Assembly: GCF_013393325.1 (NCBI RefSeq) | Contig: NZ_QJRC01000072.1 | Span: 62,001-126,000 of the forward strand | Source: Pseudomonas hunanensis | GTDB taxonomy: Bacteria > Pseudomonadota > Gammaproteobacteria > Pseudomonadales > Pseudomonadaceae | Reading direction: 5' to 3' | DNA length: 64,000 bases | In this document: positions 48,334 through 62,014 of the stretch, in pieces | Numbering within the stretch: position 1 is the first letter of the stretch | How the letters are laid out: every line of letters begins with the position of its first letter | Program-made: the position numbers and the translations under genes | Notes under the pieces: generated by a model | The model's database searches: none | The model's input: the letters and a program-made list of their open reading frames with translations, nothing else | What the model was told of the DNA's origin: nothing

Positions 48334-49179
48334 ATGCACTTGCAAACGGGATCTTCTCAGCGCCTGAAATGGCAGTTTGACGAACCCGCCCCAGGCAAAG
48401 AACTTTTCATCGACGAAGTATTCGGAACCTACCAGCAACAGGCCCGATTGCTGGTACCCGATATCGAGCGCGCAGCGCCTGCATTCGTCCTGGGTGGCGC
48501 GCGCTCCGACTTTACCCGGCTCAACCCCCTGCTCTATCGCTTGCAAGCCGCAGGCATAGGTTCGCTCACTGCTAATCTGTCAGGCCATAGCCTTGCCAGT
48601 GAACCTGGTGCAGCTTCGCCTTCACTGGCTACGAACCTTGATGAGGCACGACGCTTCCACGCGCATATCGCACCTCAATGCCGAACGATAATTGGCCACA
48701 GCCTGGGCGCGGCAATTGCGCTGAAACTTGCAGCACAATTGCCGCAGGTGAACAGCATCGTGCTGGTCTGCCCAGCAGTCTATCCAGACCATGCTCACCA
48801 GGCCCCCTTCGGTCCGGCATTCACAGCCGCCATCAGAAAACCCTATGGCTTTCTCGATTGCGACAGTTACGCCTTCCTCAAGCAGTTCCAAGGCAGAGTG
48901 CTGATGGTGATAGGCGAATATGACGGGCTCAACTCACAGCGATTCGGCAAAGGCCCAGGCACCAGCGCAGGCAGCCTGTGGCTGACCGGCGCCGAGCGCT
49001 ACAGCCCGATTCCTGAGGAGGTCACCCAGGCCCTGATGCAATCAGTTGCAGCCGCGCGTTTGCAATGCGTGTTTCTTACAGACTGCGACCATGGCATCGC
49101 CGCCCATTTACGCAGTACGCCAGCGATTGCGGATCAGGTTGCGAGCGCCGTGGAAACCTTCATCCTCGAAGACGCCTGA
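48334..49179 (+). CDS. alpha/beta hydrolase
   Basis: A 281-residue serine hydrolase-type protein. The nucleophile elbow is GHSLGAA in RTIIGHSLGAAIALKLA; an acidic residue is in MVIGEYDGLNS and the His in DCDHGIAAHL. It has no signal peptide. ATG at 48334 follows GAGGGCACC, 8 bp after the tauE-like stop, so the three genes were one operon. The gene is intact while its two partners are broken. Substrate unknown. Confidence 0.85.
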   Translation: MHLQTGSSQRLKWQFDEPAPGKELFIDEVFGTYQQQARLLVPDIERAAPAFVLGGARSDFTRLNPLLYRLQAAGIGSLTANLSGHSLASEPGAASPSLATNLDEARRFHAHIAPQCRTIIGHSLGAAIALKLAAQLPQVNSIVLVCPAVYPDHAHQAPFGPAFTAAIRKPYGFLDCDSYAFLKQFQGRVLMVIGEYDGLNSQRFGKGPGTSAGSLWLTGAERYSPIPEEVTQALMQSVAAARLQCVFLTDCDHGIAAHLRSTPAIADQVASAVETFILEDA

Positions 49180-49189
49180 CCGTAGGCAG

Positions 49190-49999
49190 TTACTCGATTT
49201 CAAACAAACCGTTACTCAGTGGCCTCACGCTTAGCCGCTCACGTACATCATCATCGATACGCGGATCATCCGGCCGGTACAGTTTCACTTGCCGGTAAGC
49301 ATTGATGCGATTGATCTCCTCACCCAGGTACTCCCACACCACCCTGGTGCAGGCCGGGTTGCGCCGGTCGCCGCTGGACACACCGGCCTTCAGGCCGTTC
49401 AGGCGAGTGATTCGGCTTTTGAAGCTGGGGATGAGGATGGTCTGGCTCATTTCGTTGAACGTCAGCGACTCGTAGTCGATGAGGAACAAACGGTCCTGCA
49501 GCTGGAACGCCGCCCCCAGATAACGGCAACGCACCTCGGCATGCTGGTCAGTGGCGCTGGAGCGCTCCTGACGCTCCTGGCGCTCGAACAGGAAGCGGCC
49601 ACGCTCCTCCCACAGGTGCACCAGTGACACCAGGATCGTGCCCGGCACCGACATGCAGTTGGAATACTCGAAGTAGTAACCGCAATAGCGCGACAGGTTG
49701 CCGGCATGATCGTGCAGCGGGCGGAACAGTTCACTGATCGGGTCGCTGGGCTGCTCGGCCAGGGTCGACACCCGTGCGCCAATCAGCCGGGCAAACTGCT
49801 CGGCCGGCAGGTTCAACTCGTAATCCTCAACGCCGAAGAAATCGCCGATGCGCTTCAGGTTGAAAGCCGTCGGACGGCTCTGCCCGCTCAGGTACTTGTT
49901 GAACTGTGCGCGGTTGATCGACAGCTGGCGGCAAACTTCGGAAATAGAGCGGTAGTGGCTGCAGGCCAACTTGAGGTTGGTAGCGAAATGATCGCTCAT
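49190..49999 (-). CDS. XRE-family HTH regulator
   Basis: A 269-residue protein. An N-terminal helix-turn-helix (residues ~10-60: SISEVCRQLSINRAQFNKYLSGQSRPTAF) is followed by a ~200-residue domain that I cannot assign, rich in aromatic and Arg residues (RYCGYYFEYSNC, HLWEERGRFLFERQ). It starts at 49999 and is divergent from the amino-acid symporter gene, which it may regulate. The 3' end is 10 bp from the facing hydrolase gene. Confidence 0.8.
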   Translation of the reverse strand: MSDHFATNLKLACSHYRSISEVCRQLSINRAQFNKYLSGQSRPTAFNLKRIGDFFGVEDYELNLPAEQFARLIGARVSTLAEQPSDPISELFRPLHDHAGNLSRYCGYYFEYSNCMSVPGTILVSLVHLWEERGRFLFERQERQERSSATDQHAEVRCRYLGAAFQLQDRLFLIDYESLTFNEMSQTILIPSFKSRITRLNGLKAGVSSGDRRNPACTRVVWEYLGEEINRINAYRQVKLYRPDDPRIDDDVRERLSVRPLSNGLFEIE

Positions 50000-50176
50000 A
50001 GCGGAATCCAGGTGACGCGAATGACGCCATTGTAGCATCAAGTCGCATCAACTCAGAGCAACCCGCGAAATTGTAACCACTCTTGTCATAGCCAACCATG
50101 CGCCCCAACGAATAGCGGTGCGCCTGCCGTCCGCTGGTCTTTCCACACGAAGAATAAGAATCGAGGTCATTTTCCA

Positions 50177-51619
50177 ATGCTCGAAGTAATCAACGATTTC
50201 CTTTCGGGGAAACTCCTCATCGTGCTGATCGTAGGGCTGGGTAGCTACTTCACCCTCCGCTCCCGGTTCGTCCAGTTCCGCCATTTCGCCCATATGTTCA
50301 GCGTGTTCAAGGAATCGCTGCGTGGCCAGGCAGGCCAGCTGAGCTCCTTCCAGGCGCTGATGCTGAGCCTGGCCGGCCGCGTAGGTGCCGGTAACATCGC
50401 TGGTGTCGGTATCGCTGTGACCCTGGGTGGCCCAGGTGCCGTGTTCTGGATGTGGGTCACCGCACTGGTGGGTATGTCCAGCAGCTTCTTCGAATGTACC
50501 CTGGCCCAAGTGTACAAGCGCGCGGATGGCGATGGCCTGTACCGCGGTGGCCCGGCCTACTACATCCAGCACGGGCTGAAGCTGAAAAGCATGGCCATCG
50601 TGTTCTCGATCCTGCTGCTGGTCACCTACGGCTTCGCCTTCATCGGCCTGCAGTCTTACACCGTGACTCACTCGCTGCAGAACGCCTTCGCCTTCGACCC
50701 GAAACACACCGGTATCGTCCTGGCCGTGCTGCTGGCCGTCACCTTCATCGGCGGCATCAAGCGTATCGCTGCGGTGTCGGACCTGCTGGTGCCGGTCAAG
50801 ACCCTGGCCTACATCGGCGTGACCCTGTACGTGATCGGCACCCAGATCGAACATGTGCCGGCCATGCTTGAAACCATCTTCAAGAGCGCCTTCGGCCTCG
50901 ACCCGGCCTTCGGTGGCCTGCTCGGCAGCGCCATCGTCATGGGCGTCAAACGTGGCGTATTCGCCAACGAAGCGGGCCTGGGCAGTGCGCCGAACGTGGC
51001 GGCCGTGGCGGCCGTGAAACACCCGGGTGCGCAGGGCGTGGTGCAGGCTTTCAGCGTGTTCCTCGACACCTTCGTGATCTGCACCTGCACCGCACTGCTG
51101 ATTCTTCTGTCGGGCTTCTACACCCCTGGTTTCGAGGGCGACGGCATTGTCCTGACCCAGAACTCGCTGGCCGCCGTGGTGGGTGACTGGGGCCGCGTGT
51201 TCGTCAGCGTGGCGCTGTCGCTGTTCGTGTTCACCTGCATCCTCTACAACTACTACCTGGGCGAGAACAGCCTGCAGTTCCTGAGCCGCAACCGTGTGGT
51301 GCTGATGGTGTTCCGTGGCCTGGTGCTGGCGTTGGTGGTTTGGGGGTCGATGCAAGACCTGTCGACTGTGTTCGCCTTCGCCGACATCACCATGACTTGC
51401 CTGGCCTTCGTCAACCTGGTCGCCCTGGCCCTGCTGTTCAAGGTCGGCCTGCGCGTCATGCGCGACTACGACGACCAGCGCAAGGCCGGTGTGCAGCAGC
51501 CAGTGTTCGACTCATCCAAGTTCGCCGACCTGGACCTGGACCGTAATGCCTGGCCTGCCAATCCGCAGGTGGAAACAGCCGCTGACAAAGCAGCCGGCCA
51601 AGCTCAGCCGCAGCGCTGA
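50177..51619 (+). CDS. sodium:alanine/glycine symporter (AGCS family)
   Basis: A 480-residue transporter with about eleven membrane segments. Family signatures are FQALMLSLAGRVGAGNIAGVGIAVTLGGPGAVFWMWVTALVGM, SSFFECTLAQVYK, GGPAYYIQHGLK and GVKRGVFANEAGLGSAPN. It imports small neutral amino acids with sodium. ATG follows GAGGTCATTTTCCA. Transcription seems to end at the terminator at 51634. Confidence 0.92.
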   Translation: MLEVINDFLSGKLLIVLIVGLGSYFTLRSRFVQFRHFAHMFSVFKESLRGQAGQLSSFQALMLSLAGRVGAGNIAGVGIAVTLGGPGAVFWMWVTALVGMSSSFFECTLAQVYKRADGDGLYRGGPAYYIQHGLKLKSMAIVFSILLLVTYGFAFIGLQSYTVTHSLQNAFAFDPKHTGIVLAVLLAVTFIGGIKRIAAVSDLLVPVKTLAYIGVTLYVIGTQIEHVPAMLETIFKSAFGLDPAFGGLLGSAIVMGVKRGVFANEAGLGSAPNVAAVAAVKHPGAQGVVQAFSVFLDTFVICTCTALLILLSGFYTPGFEGDGIVLTQNSLAAVVGDWGRVFVSVALSLFVFTCILYNYYLGENSLQFLSRNRVVLMVFRGLVLALVVWGSMQDLSTVFAFADITMTCLAFVNLVALALLFKVGLRVMRDYDDQRKAGVQQPVFDSSKFADLDLDRNAWPANPQVETAADKAAGQAQPQR

Positions 51620-51633
51620 TATCCTCCCTGCCC

Positions 51634-51665
51634 AGCCGCCCCTTCCGCGGGCGGCTTTTCTTTCT
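51634..51665 (+). terminator. Rho-independent terminator after the AGCS symporter
   Basis: GCCGCCC-CTTCCGC-GGGCGGC (51635-51655) forms a 7-bp stem followed by TTTTCTTTC. Confidence 0.88.
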
Positions 51666-51690
51666 CCGCTCACCGCTACGGATGCTTGCC

Positions 51691-52680
51691 ATGCGTGCAG
51701 TAAAGAATCTTCTCGTTCTCTATACCGGTGGCACCATCGGCATGCTCGAAACCCCGGAAGGCCTGGCGCCGGCCGGTGGCTTCGAAGCGCGGATGCGTGA
51801 ACACTTTGCCCAGATGGCCGATGCACCCAAGCTGCAATGGGCGCTGCAAGAGCTGAACCCGCTGCTGGACAGCGCCAACATGCAACAGCACAACTGGTTG
51901 GCGATGCGCGATGCCATCGTCGAAGCCGTGGATGTTGCAGGCCATGATGGCGTGTTGGTGTTGCATGGCACCGACAGCATGGCTTACAGCGCTGCAGCGT
52001 TGTCGTTCCTGTTGCTGGGCCTGCCCGTACCGGTGCTGTTGACCGGCTCGATGCTGCCTGCTGGTGCACCGGGTAGCGATGCCTGGGCCAACCTGTGCGG
52101 CGCATTGCGCCAGTTCGAACAAGGCCTGGAAGGTGGAGTGCATCTGTACTTCCACGGCCAACTGCTGCATGGCTGCCGGGCGTCCAAGCTGCGCAGCGAA
52201 GCGTTCGATGCCTTTGCCGCTCTACCGCGCCATCGGGGTGGTGAGCGGGCCTCGGCGATTCCCGCCGAACTTGGCTACATGCATCCACGCCAGCCGGTCA
52301 ACCTGGCCGTAGTGCCGGTGTTCCCAGGGCTGCAGGCCGAGCACTTGCAGGGGCTGATCGACAGCGGTGTACAAGGGGTTCTGCTGGAGTGCTATGGCAG
52401 CGGTACGGGTCCATCGGATGACCAAGCGCTGCTTGCTGTGCTGAGCGCGGCACGCCAGCGCGGCGTGATGCTGGCGGCTATCAGCCAGTGCCCAGAAGGC
52501 TCCGTGGTGTTCGATACCTATGCGGCAGGTAACCGCTTGCGCGGGGCCGGCCTGATCAGTGGTGGCGGCATGACCCGTGAGGCAGCGCTGGGCAAGATGG
52601 TTGCGCTGCTGGGGGCTGGGTTGGATGTCGAAGCCGCCGAGCAGTGGTTTGCGCTGGACCTGTGTGGGGAGCGGGCGTAA
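51691..52680 (+). CDS. ansA: L-asparaginase, type I (cytoplasmic)
   Basis: A 329-residue enzyme hydrolysing asparagine. Catalytic threonines lie in LYTGGTIGML (Thr12/Thr15) and HGTDSMAYSA, and LLTGSMLPAGAPGSDAWANL follows. It has no signal peptide, which fits type I. In-frame ATG codons at 51682 and 51691 are both possible; the second gives the usual N-terminus. It follows a terminator, so it has its own promoter, not clearly visible in the short gap. Confidence 0.92.
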   Translation: MRAVKNLLVLYTGGTIGMLETPEGLAPAGGFEARMREHFAQMADAPKLQWALQELNPLLDSANMQQHNWLAMRDAIVEAVDVAGHDGVLVLHGTDSMAYSAAALSFLLLGLPVPVLLTGSMLPAGAPGSDAWANLCGALRQFEQGLEGGVHLYFHGQLLHGCRASKLRSEAFDAFAALPRHRGGERASAIPAELGYMHPRQPVNLAVVPVFPGLQAEHLQGLIDSGVQGVLLECYGSGTGPSDDQALLAVLSAARQRGVMLAAISQCPEGSVVFDTYAAGNRLRGAGLISGGGMTREAALGKMVALLGAGLDVEAAEQWFALDLCGERA

Positions 52681-52704
52681 AAGCGGCCTTGGTACCCAGA
52701 AAAA

Positions 52705-52800
52705 TGGCGGAAGGCAGCGGGAGTCGAACCTGCCCGGGAACGGCTGCCGTCCCCAACCGGGTTTGAAGCCCGGCCGCGCCACCGGGCGCGATTGCCTTCC
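52705..52800 (-). tRNA. selC: tRNA-Sec (anticodon UCA)
   Basis: On the minus strand an acceptor stem GGAAGGC/GCCTTCC, discriminator G and encoded CCA enclose a long tRNA of 96 nt. The anticodon loop is GGGCTTCAAACCC with UCA. The variable arm is long (GGGGACGGCAGCCGTTCCC) and the T arm is GGTTCGACTCC. These are selenocysteine-tRNA features. It lies 6 bp downstream of selB. Confidence 0.97.
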
Positions 52801-52806
52801 TTGAAT

Positions 52807-56159
<3,353 letters not shown>

Positions 56160-56189
56160 CTACCTTGGCTAATCCGGTGTCTGTACTGG

Positions 56190-56216
56190 CCTCTTCGCGG
56201 GCCGGCCGCGAAAAGG
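56190..56216. repeat. REP element between fdhE and selA
   Basis: CCTCTTCGCGG-GCCGG-CCGCGAAAAGG, a P. putida REP palindrome with one mismatch in an 11-bp stem. It separates fdhE from selA and may uncouple the messages. Confidence 0.85.
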
Positions 56217-56249
56217 GCAACTCGAAACGTCAGTGTAGACACTTACCCT

Positions 56250-57170
56250 CTACCCAGGTGCGAGCATCAAGTTGGGTGCCAGGCGATGAAAACCCTCCTC
56301 GTCCAGGCGCATATCCAGCGCCAGGCTGGCCAGGTCGTCGGCCAGCGGCTCGGCCGCCGCATCGTTCTCCAGGTAGTTCTGTTTCAGGTAGCTTTCGCAC
56401 CCTGGGCAGCATTCGGCGCGCAGCGGCGCCTTGCCCGGGGCATGGCGGTCATCCTCGAGGCTGGTGTAGCGCAAGTCCTTGCTCGACTCGCAGTACACAC
56501 ATTTAACCCGCACCACATGCCATTCACAGGCACACAGCGAACACGCCAGGTAACGCAAGCCATTGTGCTTGCCACGGTTGCGCACCACCCCGGCCATCGC
56601 CGGCGAACCACAGGCCGGGCACTGGGCCAGGCTGCCGGCAGGTTTGAGCTCAGGCGCCGGCAACGCCAGCAACCAACTGGACCAGGCCGCCTGAAGCGCA
56701 GCCCCGAGGAACGGCACCAATGCTGCCGGCACCGCGTCGTACTGGCCAGCTAGCAAAGCGATGCCCCAGCCCTTGCGTTGTTCGTCATCACTGCCGCGCA
56801 GTACCTGCAGCGCCTCACCCAGCGGGCCGCTGGTTTCTCCGCTCAATGGCTGTAGCAGGGCCTGCAGCCAGACCAACCAAGGCCCCTCACGCACCAGGCT
56901 GTCAGCCGCCAACGGCGGCAATCCATGACTTATGCACAGGCGCTGACGCTCCTCGGCCACCGGCATGCCGCCGGGCGGGTTATCCACAAGCTGTTGCTGG
57001 ATGCGGCACAACCGTGCGACCAGTTTCAGGTAGTCGCCAAGGGCGTTGCCCTCGACCAGGTGCTCAAGGCGCAAGGCGCGCAGCTCGAACAGATTGACGG
57101 GGGGCAGGTGCAGAAACGGCGGCGTCACCGCCGACGCTTCGATCTGCCCGGGTTCAAGTATCGTGCTCAA
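56250..57170 (-). CDS. fdhE: formate dehydrogenase accessory protein FdhE
   Basis: A 306-residue protein with four CxxC motifs in the C-terminal half (CPACGSP, CSLCACEW, CVYCESS, CCPGCESY) that bind iron, as in FdhE. The N-terminal half has TPPFLHLPPVNLFELRALRLEHLVEGNALGDYLKL. FdhE is needed for activity of respiratory formate dehydrogenases. TTG at 57170 is proposed because AAGGATGAG sits before it and the length then fits E. coli FdhE (309); an upstream GTG at 57215 in fdoI is the alternative. Confidence 0.9.
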   Translation of the reverse strand: MSTILEPGQIEASAVTPPFLHLPPVNLFELRALRLEHLVEGNALGDYLKLVARLCRIQQQLVDNPPGGMPVAEERQRLCISHGLPPLAADSLVREGPWLVWLQALLQPLSGETSGPLGEALQVLRGSDDEQRKGWGIALLAGQYDAVPAALVPFLGAALQAAWSSWLLALPAPELKPAGSLAQCPACGSPAMAGVVRNRGKHNGLRYLACSLCACEWHVVRVKCVYCESSKDLRYTSLEDDRHAPGKAPLRAECCPGCESYLKQNYLENDAAAEPLADDLASLALDMRLDEEGFHRLAPNLMLAPG

Positions 57171-57174
57171 GCGC

Positions 57175-57831
57175 TCATCCTTCTTTTCGTCCGTGATTGC
57201 CCGGCGTCTTGTCACCGGTCACTTCGCGGTACCACAACTCATGGTGCTTGCGTGCCCAGGCGCGGCTGACCCAGCCATGCAGCATGGCGCCGATCGAGCC
57301 CTTGATCCAGATACCGGCGTAGATGTGCAGGATGATGCTGAGGATCAGCACGAACGCCGCCAGCGCATGCAGCAGCGCAGACAGGCGAATGGCATCGATG
57401 CCGAACCAATGACTGAAATAGGCGCGCCAGATCACCACACCACTGACCAGCAGCACCAGCATGCACACCAGCAGGGTCCAGAACAGCAGCTTCTGCCCGG
57501 CGTTGTATTTGCCGATCGGCGGCACGCCATCTTCACGATTGACCATCACCCGATCGATGCGGCGCAGCCACAAGCGATCGTTGGCGGTGATGAAATTAGC
57601 CCGCCAGAAACGAATCACCAAGCCGAGGAAAAACACGAACATCGCCACCCCCATGAACGGGTGCAGTATGCGTGTCCACGGCCCGCCGCCGAACAGGTGG
57701 CTAAGCCAGAACAGCGCCGGATGGAACAGCGCCAGCCCGGAAAGCCCGGCCATGAAGAACAGGATGGCGACGATCCAGTGGTTGGTCCGCTCGTTGGCGT
57801 TGTAGCGCAGGATGGGTTTGTTGTCGCTCAT
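57175..57831 (-). CDS. fdoI: formate dehydrogenase gamma subunit (cytochrome b556)
   Basis: A 218-residue inner-membrane cytochrome b with four membrane helices. Haem-ligand histidines lie in [36 protein letters not shown] and [21 protein letters not shown]. It passes electrons from FdoH to quinone. The start overlaps the fdoH stop (ATGA). Confidence 0.95.
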   Translation of the reverse strand: MSDNKPILRYNANERTNHWIVAILFFMAGLSGLALFHPALFWLSHLFGGGPWTRILHPFMGVAMFVFFLGLVIRFWRANFITANDRLWLRRIDRVMVNREDGVPPIGKYNAGQKLLFWTLLVCMLVLLVSGVVIWRAYFSHWFGIDAIRLSALLHALAAFVLILSIILHIYAGIWIKGSIGAMLHGWVSRAWARKHHELWYREVTGDKTPGNHGRKEG

Positions 57832-58778
57832 GGCCGCTGCTCCCCTTGCCCACCGGGCTGCTTCGGATCATAGACATGCACCGCCGGGTCCACCTGGTGG
57901 ACGCTGTCATCGGGCGCCGTGGGGTGCTCATCGTCCTCTACCCGCTGCGGCCCGACCCGCACGTAATGGAAGAACCCGGCCAGCACCGCCGCGCCCATCG
58001 CCAGCAGCGCCAACGGCTTGGTGAAGCCCTTCCACAGGCCCACCAGCGGGCTGATCACCGGCTGGTCCGGCAGGCCGGCGTACAGCTTCGGCGTGTCGGC
58101 ATGGTGCAGCACGTACATCACGTGGGTACCACCGACCCCGTCCGGGTCGTATAACCCGGCCTTGTCGTAACCCCGTGACTTCAGGTCGACGATGCGCTCG
58201 GCAGCGTGCACCTTCATCTCGTCCTTGCTGCCGAACACGATCGCCCCAGTCGGGCAGGTTTTCACGCAAGCCGGCTCCAGGCCCACGGTCACGCGGTCGG
58301 AACACAGGGTGCACTTGTATGCTTTGTGGTCCTTCTGCGAAATGCGCGGGATGTTGAACGGGCAGCCGGTAATGCAGTAGCCGCAGCCGATGCAGTGATC
58401 CTGGTTGAAGTCGACGATACCGTTGGCGTGCTTGATGATCGCCCCTGGGCTCGGGCAGGCCTTCAGGCATCCTGGGTCGGCGCAGTGCATGCAGCCATCC
58501 TTGCGGATCAGCCACTCCAGGTTGCCGTCGTCGCGCTCGTGCTCGGTAAAGCGCATCAGCGTCCAGGTCTCGGCAGTGAGGTCCTGGGGGTTGTCGTAGG
58601 TGCCGTGGTTGTGGCCCACCTCGTCGCGCAGTTCGTTCCACTCCGAGCACGCCACCTGGCAGGCCTTGCAGCCGATGCACTTGGTGGTGTCGATCAGCTT
58701 GGCGACCTCCTGCTGCTGGCGTACCGAGGACGGCACGGTGGTGGTGGCCGAGCGGGCGATGATGTCTTGGCTGGCCAT
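57828..58778 (-). CDS. fdoH: formate dehydrogenase beta subunit (4Fe-4S)
   Basis: A 316-residue electron-transfer subunit with four 4Fe-4S cysteine clusters: [37 protein letters not shown] and [23 protein letters not shown]-terminal helix ([23 protein letters not shown]) anchors it. The start overlaps the fdoG stop (TGATG). It bridges FdoG and FdoI at the periplasmic face. Confidence 0.96.
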   Translation of the reverse strand: MASQDIIARSATTTVPSSVRQQQEVAKLIDTTKCIGCKACQVACSEWNELRDEVGHNHGTYDNPQDLTAETWTLMRFTEHERDDGNLEWLIRKDGCMHCADPGCLKACPSPGAIIKHANGIVDFNQDHCIGCGYCITGCPFNIPRISQKDHKAYKCTLCSDRVTVGLEPACVKTCPTGAIVFGSKDEMKVHAAERIVDLKSRGYDKAGLYDPDGVGGTHVMYVLHHADTPKLYAGLPDQPVISPLVGLWKGFTKPLALLAMGAAVLAGFFHYVRVGPQRVEDDEHPTAPDDSVHQVDPAVHVYDPKQPGGQGEQRP

Positions 58779-61700
58779 CAGAGTTTCTCCACTTTGACGA
58801 GGAACGACTTGGACTCTGGGGTCTGCGTATTGCCATCACCGAGGAACGGCACCAGGGTGTTGGTCAGGTAGCCATGCCGGGTAGCGCCGGTGAACCCCCA
58901 GTGCAGCGGGATGCCGATCTGGTGCACGGTCTGGTTGTTGACCTGCAGCGGACGAATCCGCTTGGTCACCACCGCCACCGCGTCGATATGCCCACGCTTG
59001 CTCGACACCCGCACCCGGTCGCCAGCCTTGATGCCTTTCTCGTTGGCCAGCACCTCGCCGATCTCGACGAATTGCTCGGGTTGGGCAATGGCGTTGAGCC
59101 GGCAGTGCTTGCTCCAGAAGTGGAAGTGCTCGGTCAGCCGGTACGTGGTCGCCGCATAGGGAAACTCGTCGTGCGTGCCGAGGGTGTCCCACACCGAGTC
59201 GAAAATGCGCCCGGCCGGGTTGCTGGTGGCCTTCTTGTTCTGCGGGTGCAGCGGGTTGATGCCGATTGGCGTTTCAAATGGCTCGTAGTGCTCGGGGAAC
59301 GGGCCTTCGGCCATCTTGTCGATGGCGAAGAAACGCGCCACACCTTCGGGGTTCATGATGAACGGGTTCATGCCCGCCTCGGGCGGCGAATCGACCTTGA
59401 AGTCCGGCACGTCGGTGCCGGTCCAGGCCTTGCCGTTCCACCACACCAGGCGCTTTTTCTCCGGGTCCCACGGTTTGCCTTGCGGGTCGCTGGAGGCACG
59501 GTTGTAGAGGATGCGGCGGTTGGCCGGCCAGGCCCAGGCCCAGTTCTGCACCTGGTGCATGCCGTATGGGTCGCTGTTGTCGCGACGGGCCATCTGGTTG
59601 CCCTGCTCGGTCCAACAGCCAGCAAAGATCCAGCAACCGGATGCCGTGCTGCCGTCGTCCTTCATCTGGGCAAAGCCCGACAGCTGCTGGCCGGCCTTGA
59701 GCGTGGCGCCGGTAGCGTCGGTAAGGTCGGTGACCGCCCAGCCGTTCATTTCCTTGGCCAGTTCCTCTGGAGACGGCTCGTCAGGAATCTTGTACGGCCA
59801 GCTGATGTTCATCATCGCGTCTGGGTAGGCGCCGCCTTCAGCCTGGTAGCGTTGGCGCAGGCGCAGGAACAACTCGCTCATGATCTGCACATCGGTACGG
59901 GTCTCGCCCGGCCCGTCGGCGCCCTTCCAGTGCCACTGCAGCCAACGGCTGCTGTTGACCAGCGAGCCGTCTTCCTCGGCGAAGCAAGTGGTGGGCAGGC
60001 GTATCACTTCGGTCTGGATGTTGGCCGTGTCGACATCGTTGAACGGCCCGGCGTTGCGCCAGAACTCCGAGGTCTCGGTGGCCAGCGGGTCCATGATCAC
60101 CAGCCACTTGAGCTTGCCCAGCGCCGCCGTGACGCGGTTCTTGTCCGGCAGCGCGGCGATTGGGTTGAAACCCTGGCACATGTAACCGTTGACCTTGCCC
60201 TGGCCCATCATCTCGAACATGCGCAGCACGTCGTAGGCCGGTACGTCGAGCTTCGGCAGCCAGTCATAGCCCCAGTTGTTTTCCGCCGTGGCGTTGGCAC
60301 CGTACCAGGCCTTCATCAGGCTGACGTGGAACTTGCCGTAGTTCTGCCAGTACGACAGCTGCCCAGGACGCAGCGGCTTGGAAGCGCGTTTGTCGATATA
60401 GGTGGCGTAATCCTGCTCGGCATCGCCGGCCAAGGTCAGGTAACCCGGCAGCGAGTTGGACAGCAGGCCGAGGTCGGTCAGGCCCTGGATGTTGGAGTGC
60501 CCCCGCAGGGCGTTGACCCCGCCACCCGGCATGCCGACGTTGCCCAACAGCAACTGGACCATGGCTGCACTGCGGATGATTTGCGCACCGATCGAGTGTT
60601 GCGTCCAGCCCAGTGCATAGAGAATCGTCATGGTCTTGCCCGGTGCCGAGCATGTGGCGATCTCTTCCCAGACCTTCATCATGGCGTCCTGCGGCATGCC
60701 ACAGGTCATGCTCGCCAGTTCCGGGGTATAGCGGCTGTAATGCTGCTTCATCAGCTGGAACACGCAGCGCGGGTGCTGCAGGGTCGGGTCGACCTTGGCA
60801 TAGCCGTCCTCACCCAGCTCGTAACCCCAGCCGGACTTGTCGGCGTACACACGCTTGGCTTCGTCGTAGCCGCTGAACAGCCCATCCTCGAAGCCATAGT
60901 TCTCTTTGACGATGAACGACACGTCGGTGTAGTTGCGCACGTACTCGTGCTGGATCTTGTCGGTGCTCAGCAGGTAGTTGATCAGCCCGCCCATGAAGGC
61001 GATGTCGGTACCGGTGCGAATTGGCGCGTAGTAGTCCGCGACCGAAGCGGTACGGGTAAACCGCGGGTCGACCACGATCAGCCGCGCCTTGTTGTGCGCC
61101 TTGGCCTCGGTCACCCACTTGAAGCCGCACGGATGCGCTTCTGCTGCGTTGCCACCCATCACCAGGACCAGATTCGCGTTGGCGATATCGGACCAGTGGT
61201 TGGTCATGGCGCCACGGCCGTACGTCGGGGCAAGACTTGCCACCGTCGGGCCATGTCAGACACGTGCCTGGTTATCGAACCCCAGCATGCCTGTTGCGCG
61301 GACGACCTTGTGGGTCAGGTAGCCAGCCTCGCTGGAGGCAGCGGAGGCAGCCAGAAAACCGGTGGTGAGCCAACGGTTGACGGTTTGCCCCTGGGCGTTT
61401 TTCTCGATGAAGTTGGCGTCGCGGTCCTGCTTCATCAGGTCGGCGACGCGGTCGAGCGCCTCGTCCCAGCTCACCCGCACCCACTCCTTGCTGCCCGGCT
61501 TGCGTACCTCGGGGTACTGCAGGCGGCTTGGGCTGTGGATAAAGTCCAGCAGGCCGGCGCCTTTCGGGCACAGGGTGCCACGGTTGACCGGGTGGTCGGC
61601 GTCACCTTCGATATGGATGATGTTCTGTTTGACGTTCTTGCCTGCATCGCCCTGGCTGTACAGGATCAGGCCGCAGCCGACCGAGCAGTACGGGCAGGTG

Positions 61701-61846
61701 TTACGCGCTTCTTTGGTATGCGCCAGCTTGAAGTGACGCACCTGCTCGGCGAAGGCCGGCGTCGGGGCCATGCCCAACGCCGCCAGGCTCGAGCCTCCAA
61801 GGCCGACAGCGGCGACCTTGAAGAATTGCCGACGGTTGAGGTCCAT
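58778..61846 (-). CDS. fdoG: formate dehydrogenase alpha subunit, selenoprotein with in-frame UGA
   Basis: A 1022-residue molybdopterin enzyme if TGA at 61256-61258 is read as selenocysteine 197 ([14 protein letters not shown]). The N-terminus has a twin-arginine signal ([21 protein letters not shown]), a 4Fe-4S site ([10 protein letters not shown]) and GTLCPKGA. After the Sec come [26 protein letters not shown] and the C-terminal MopB domain. E. coli FdnG has Sec at 196. It oxidises formate in the periplasm. ATG at 61846 follows CAGGAGTGCACG. Automated calling would split it into two genes. Confidence 0.96.
61205..61258 (-). promoter_or_regulatory. bacterial SECIS element of fdoG
   Basis: Directly after the UGA on the minus strand, GGTGGCA-AGTCT-TGCCCC forms the apical stem-loop; the loop AGTCT is close to the GGUCU loop of E. 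coli fdhF. The outer sequence can extend the stem. This is the expected SelB binding site. Confidence 0.8.
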
Positions 61847-62014
61847 CGTGCACTCCTGATCAGGTGGTGGACGCGCGGAACATGGCCGGCGCCTCTTGGT
61901 AGTCACGGTGGCGGTTTTGACGGCCGCCAATAGATAAGACTAGTCAAGAATCGAGAAGGTGCGATGACTTGAGTCAGGAGTTAAGGCACCTGCCTCAGCG
62001 TTTTTTGTGTCTGT

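Noticed and set aside
61256..61258. TGA splitting fdoG into two genes or a pseudogene
   Set aside because: Position equals the known Sec codon, a SECIS-like hairpin follows, and selA/selB/selC are adjacent.
58874..61933. Very long open frame on the plus strand opposite fdoG
   Set aside because: It mirrors fdoG codons in a GC-rich genome, has low-complexity composition rich in His/Val/Gly/Arg, no recognisable domain and no ribosome site.
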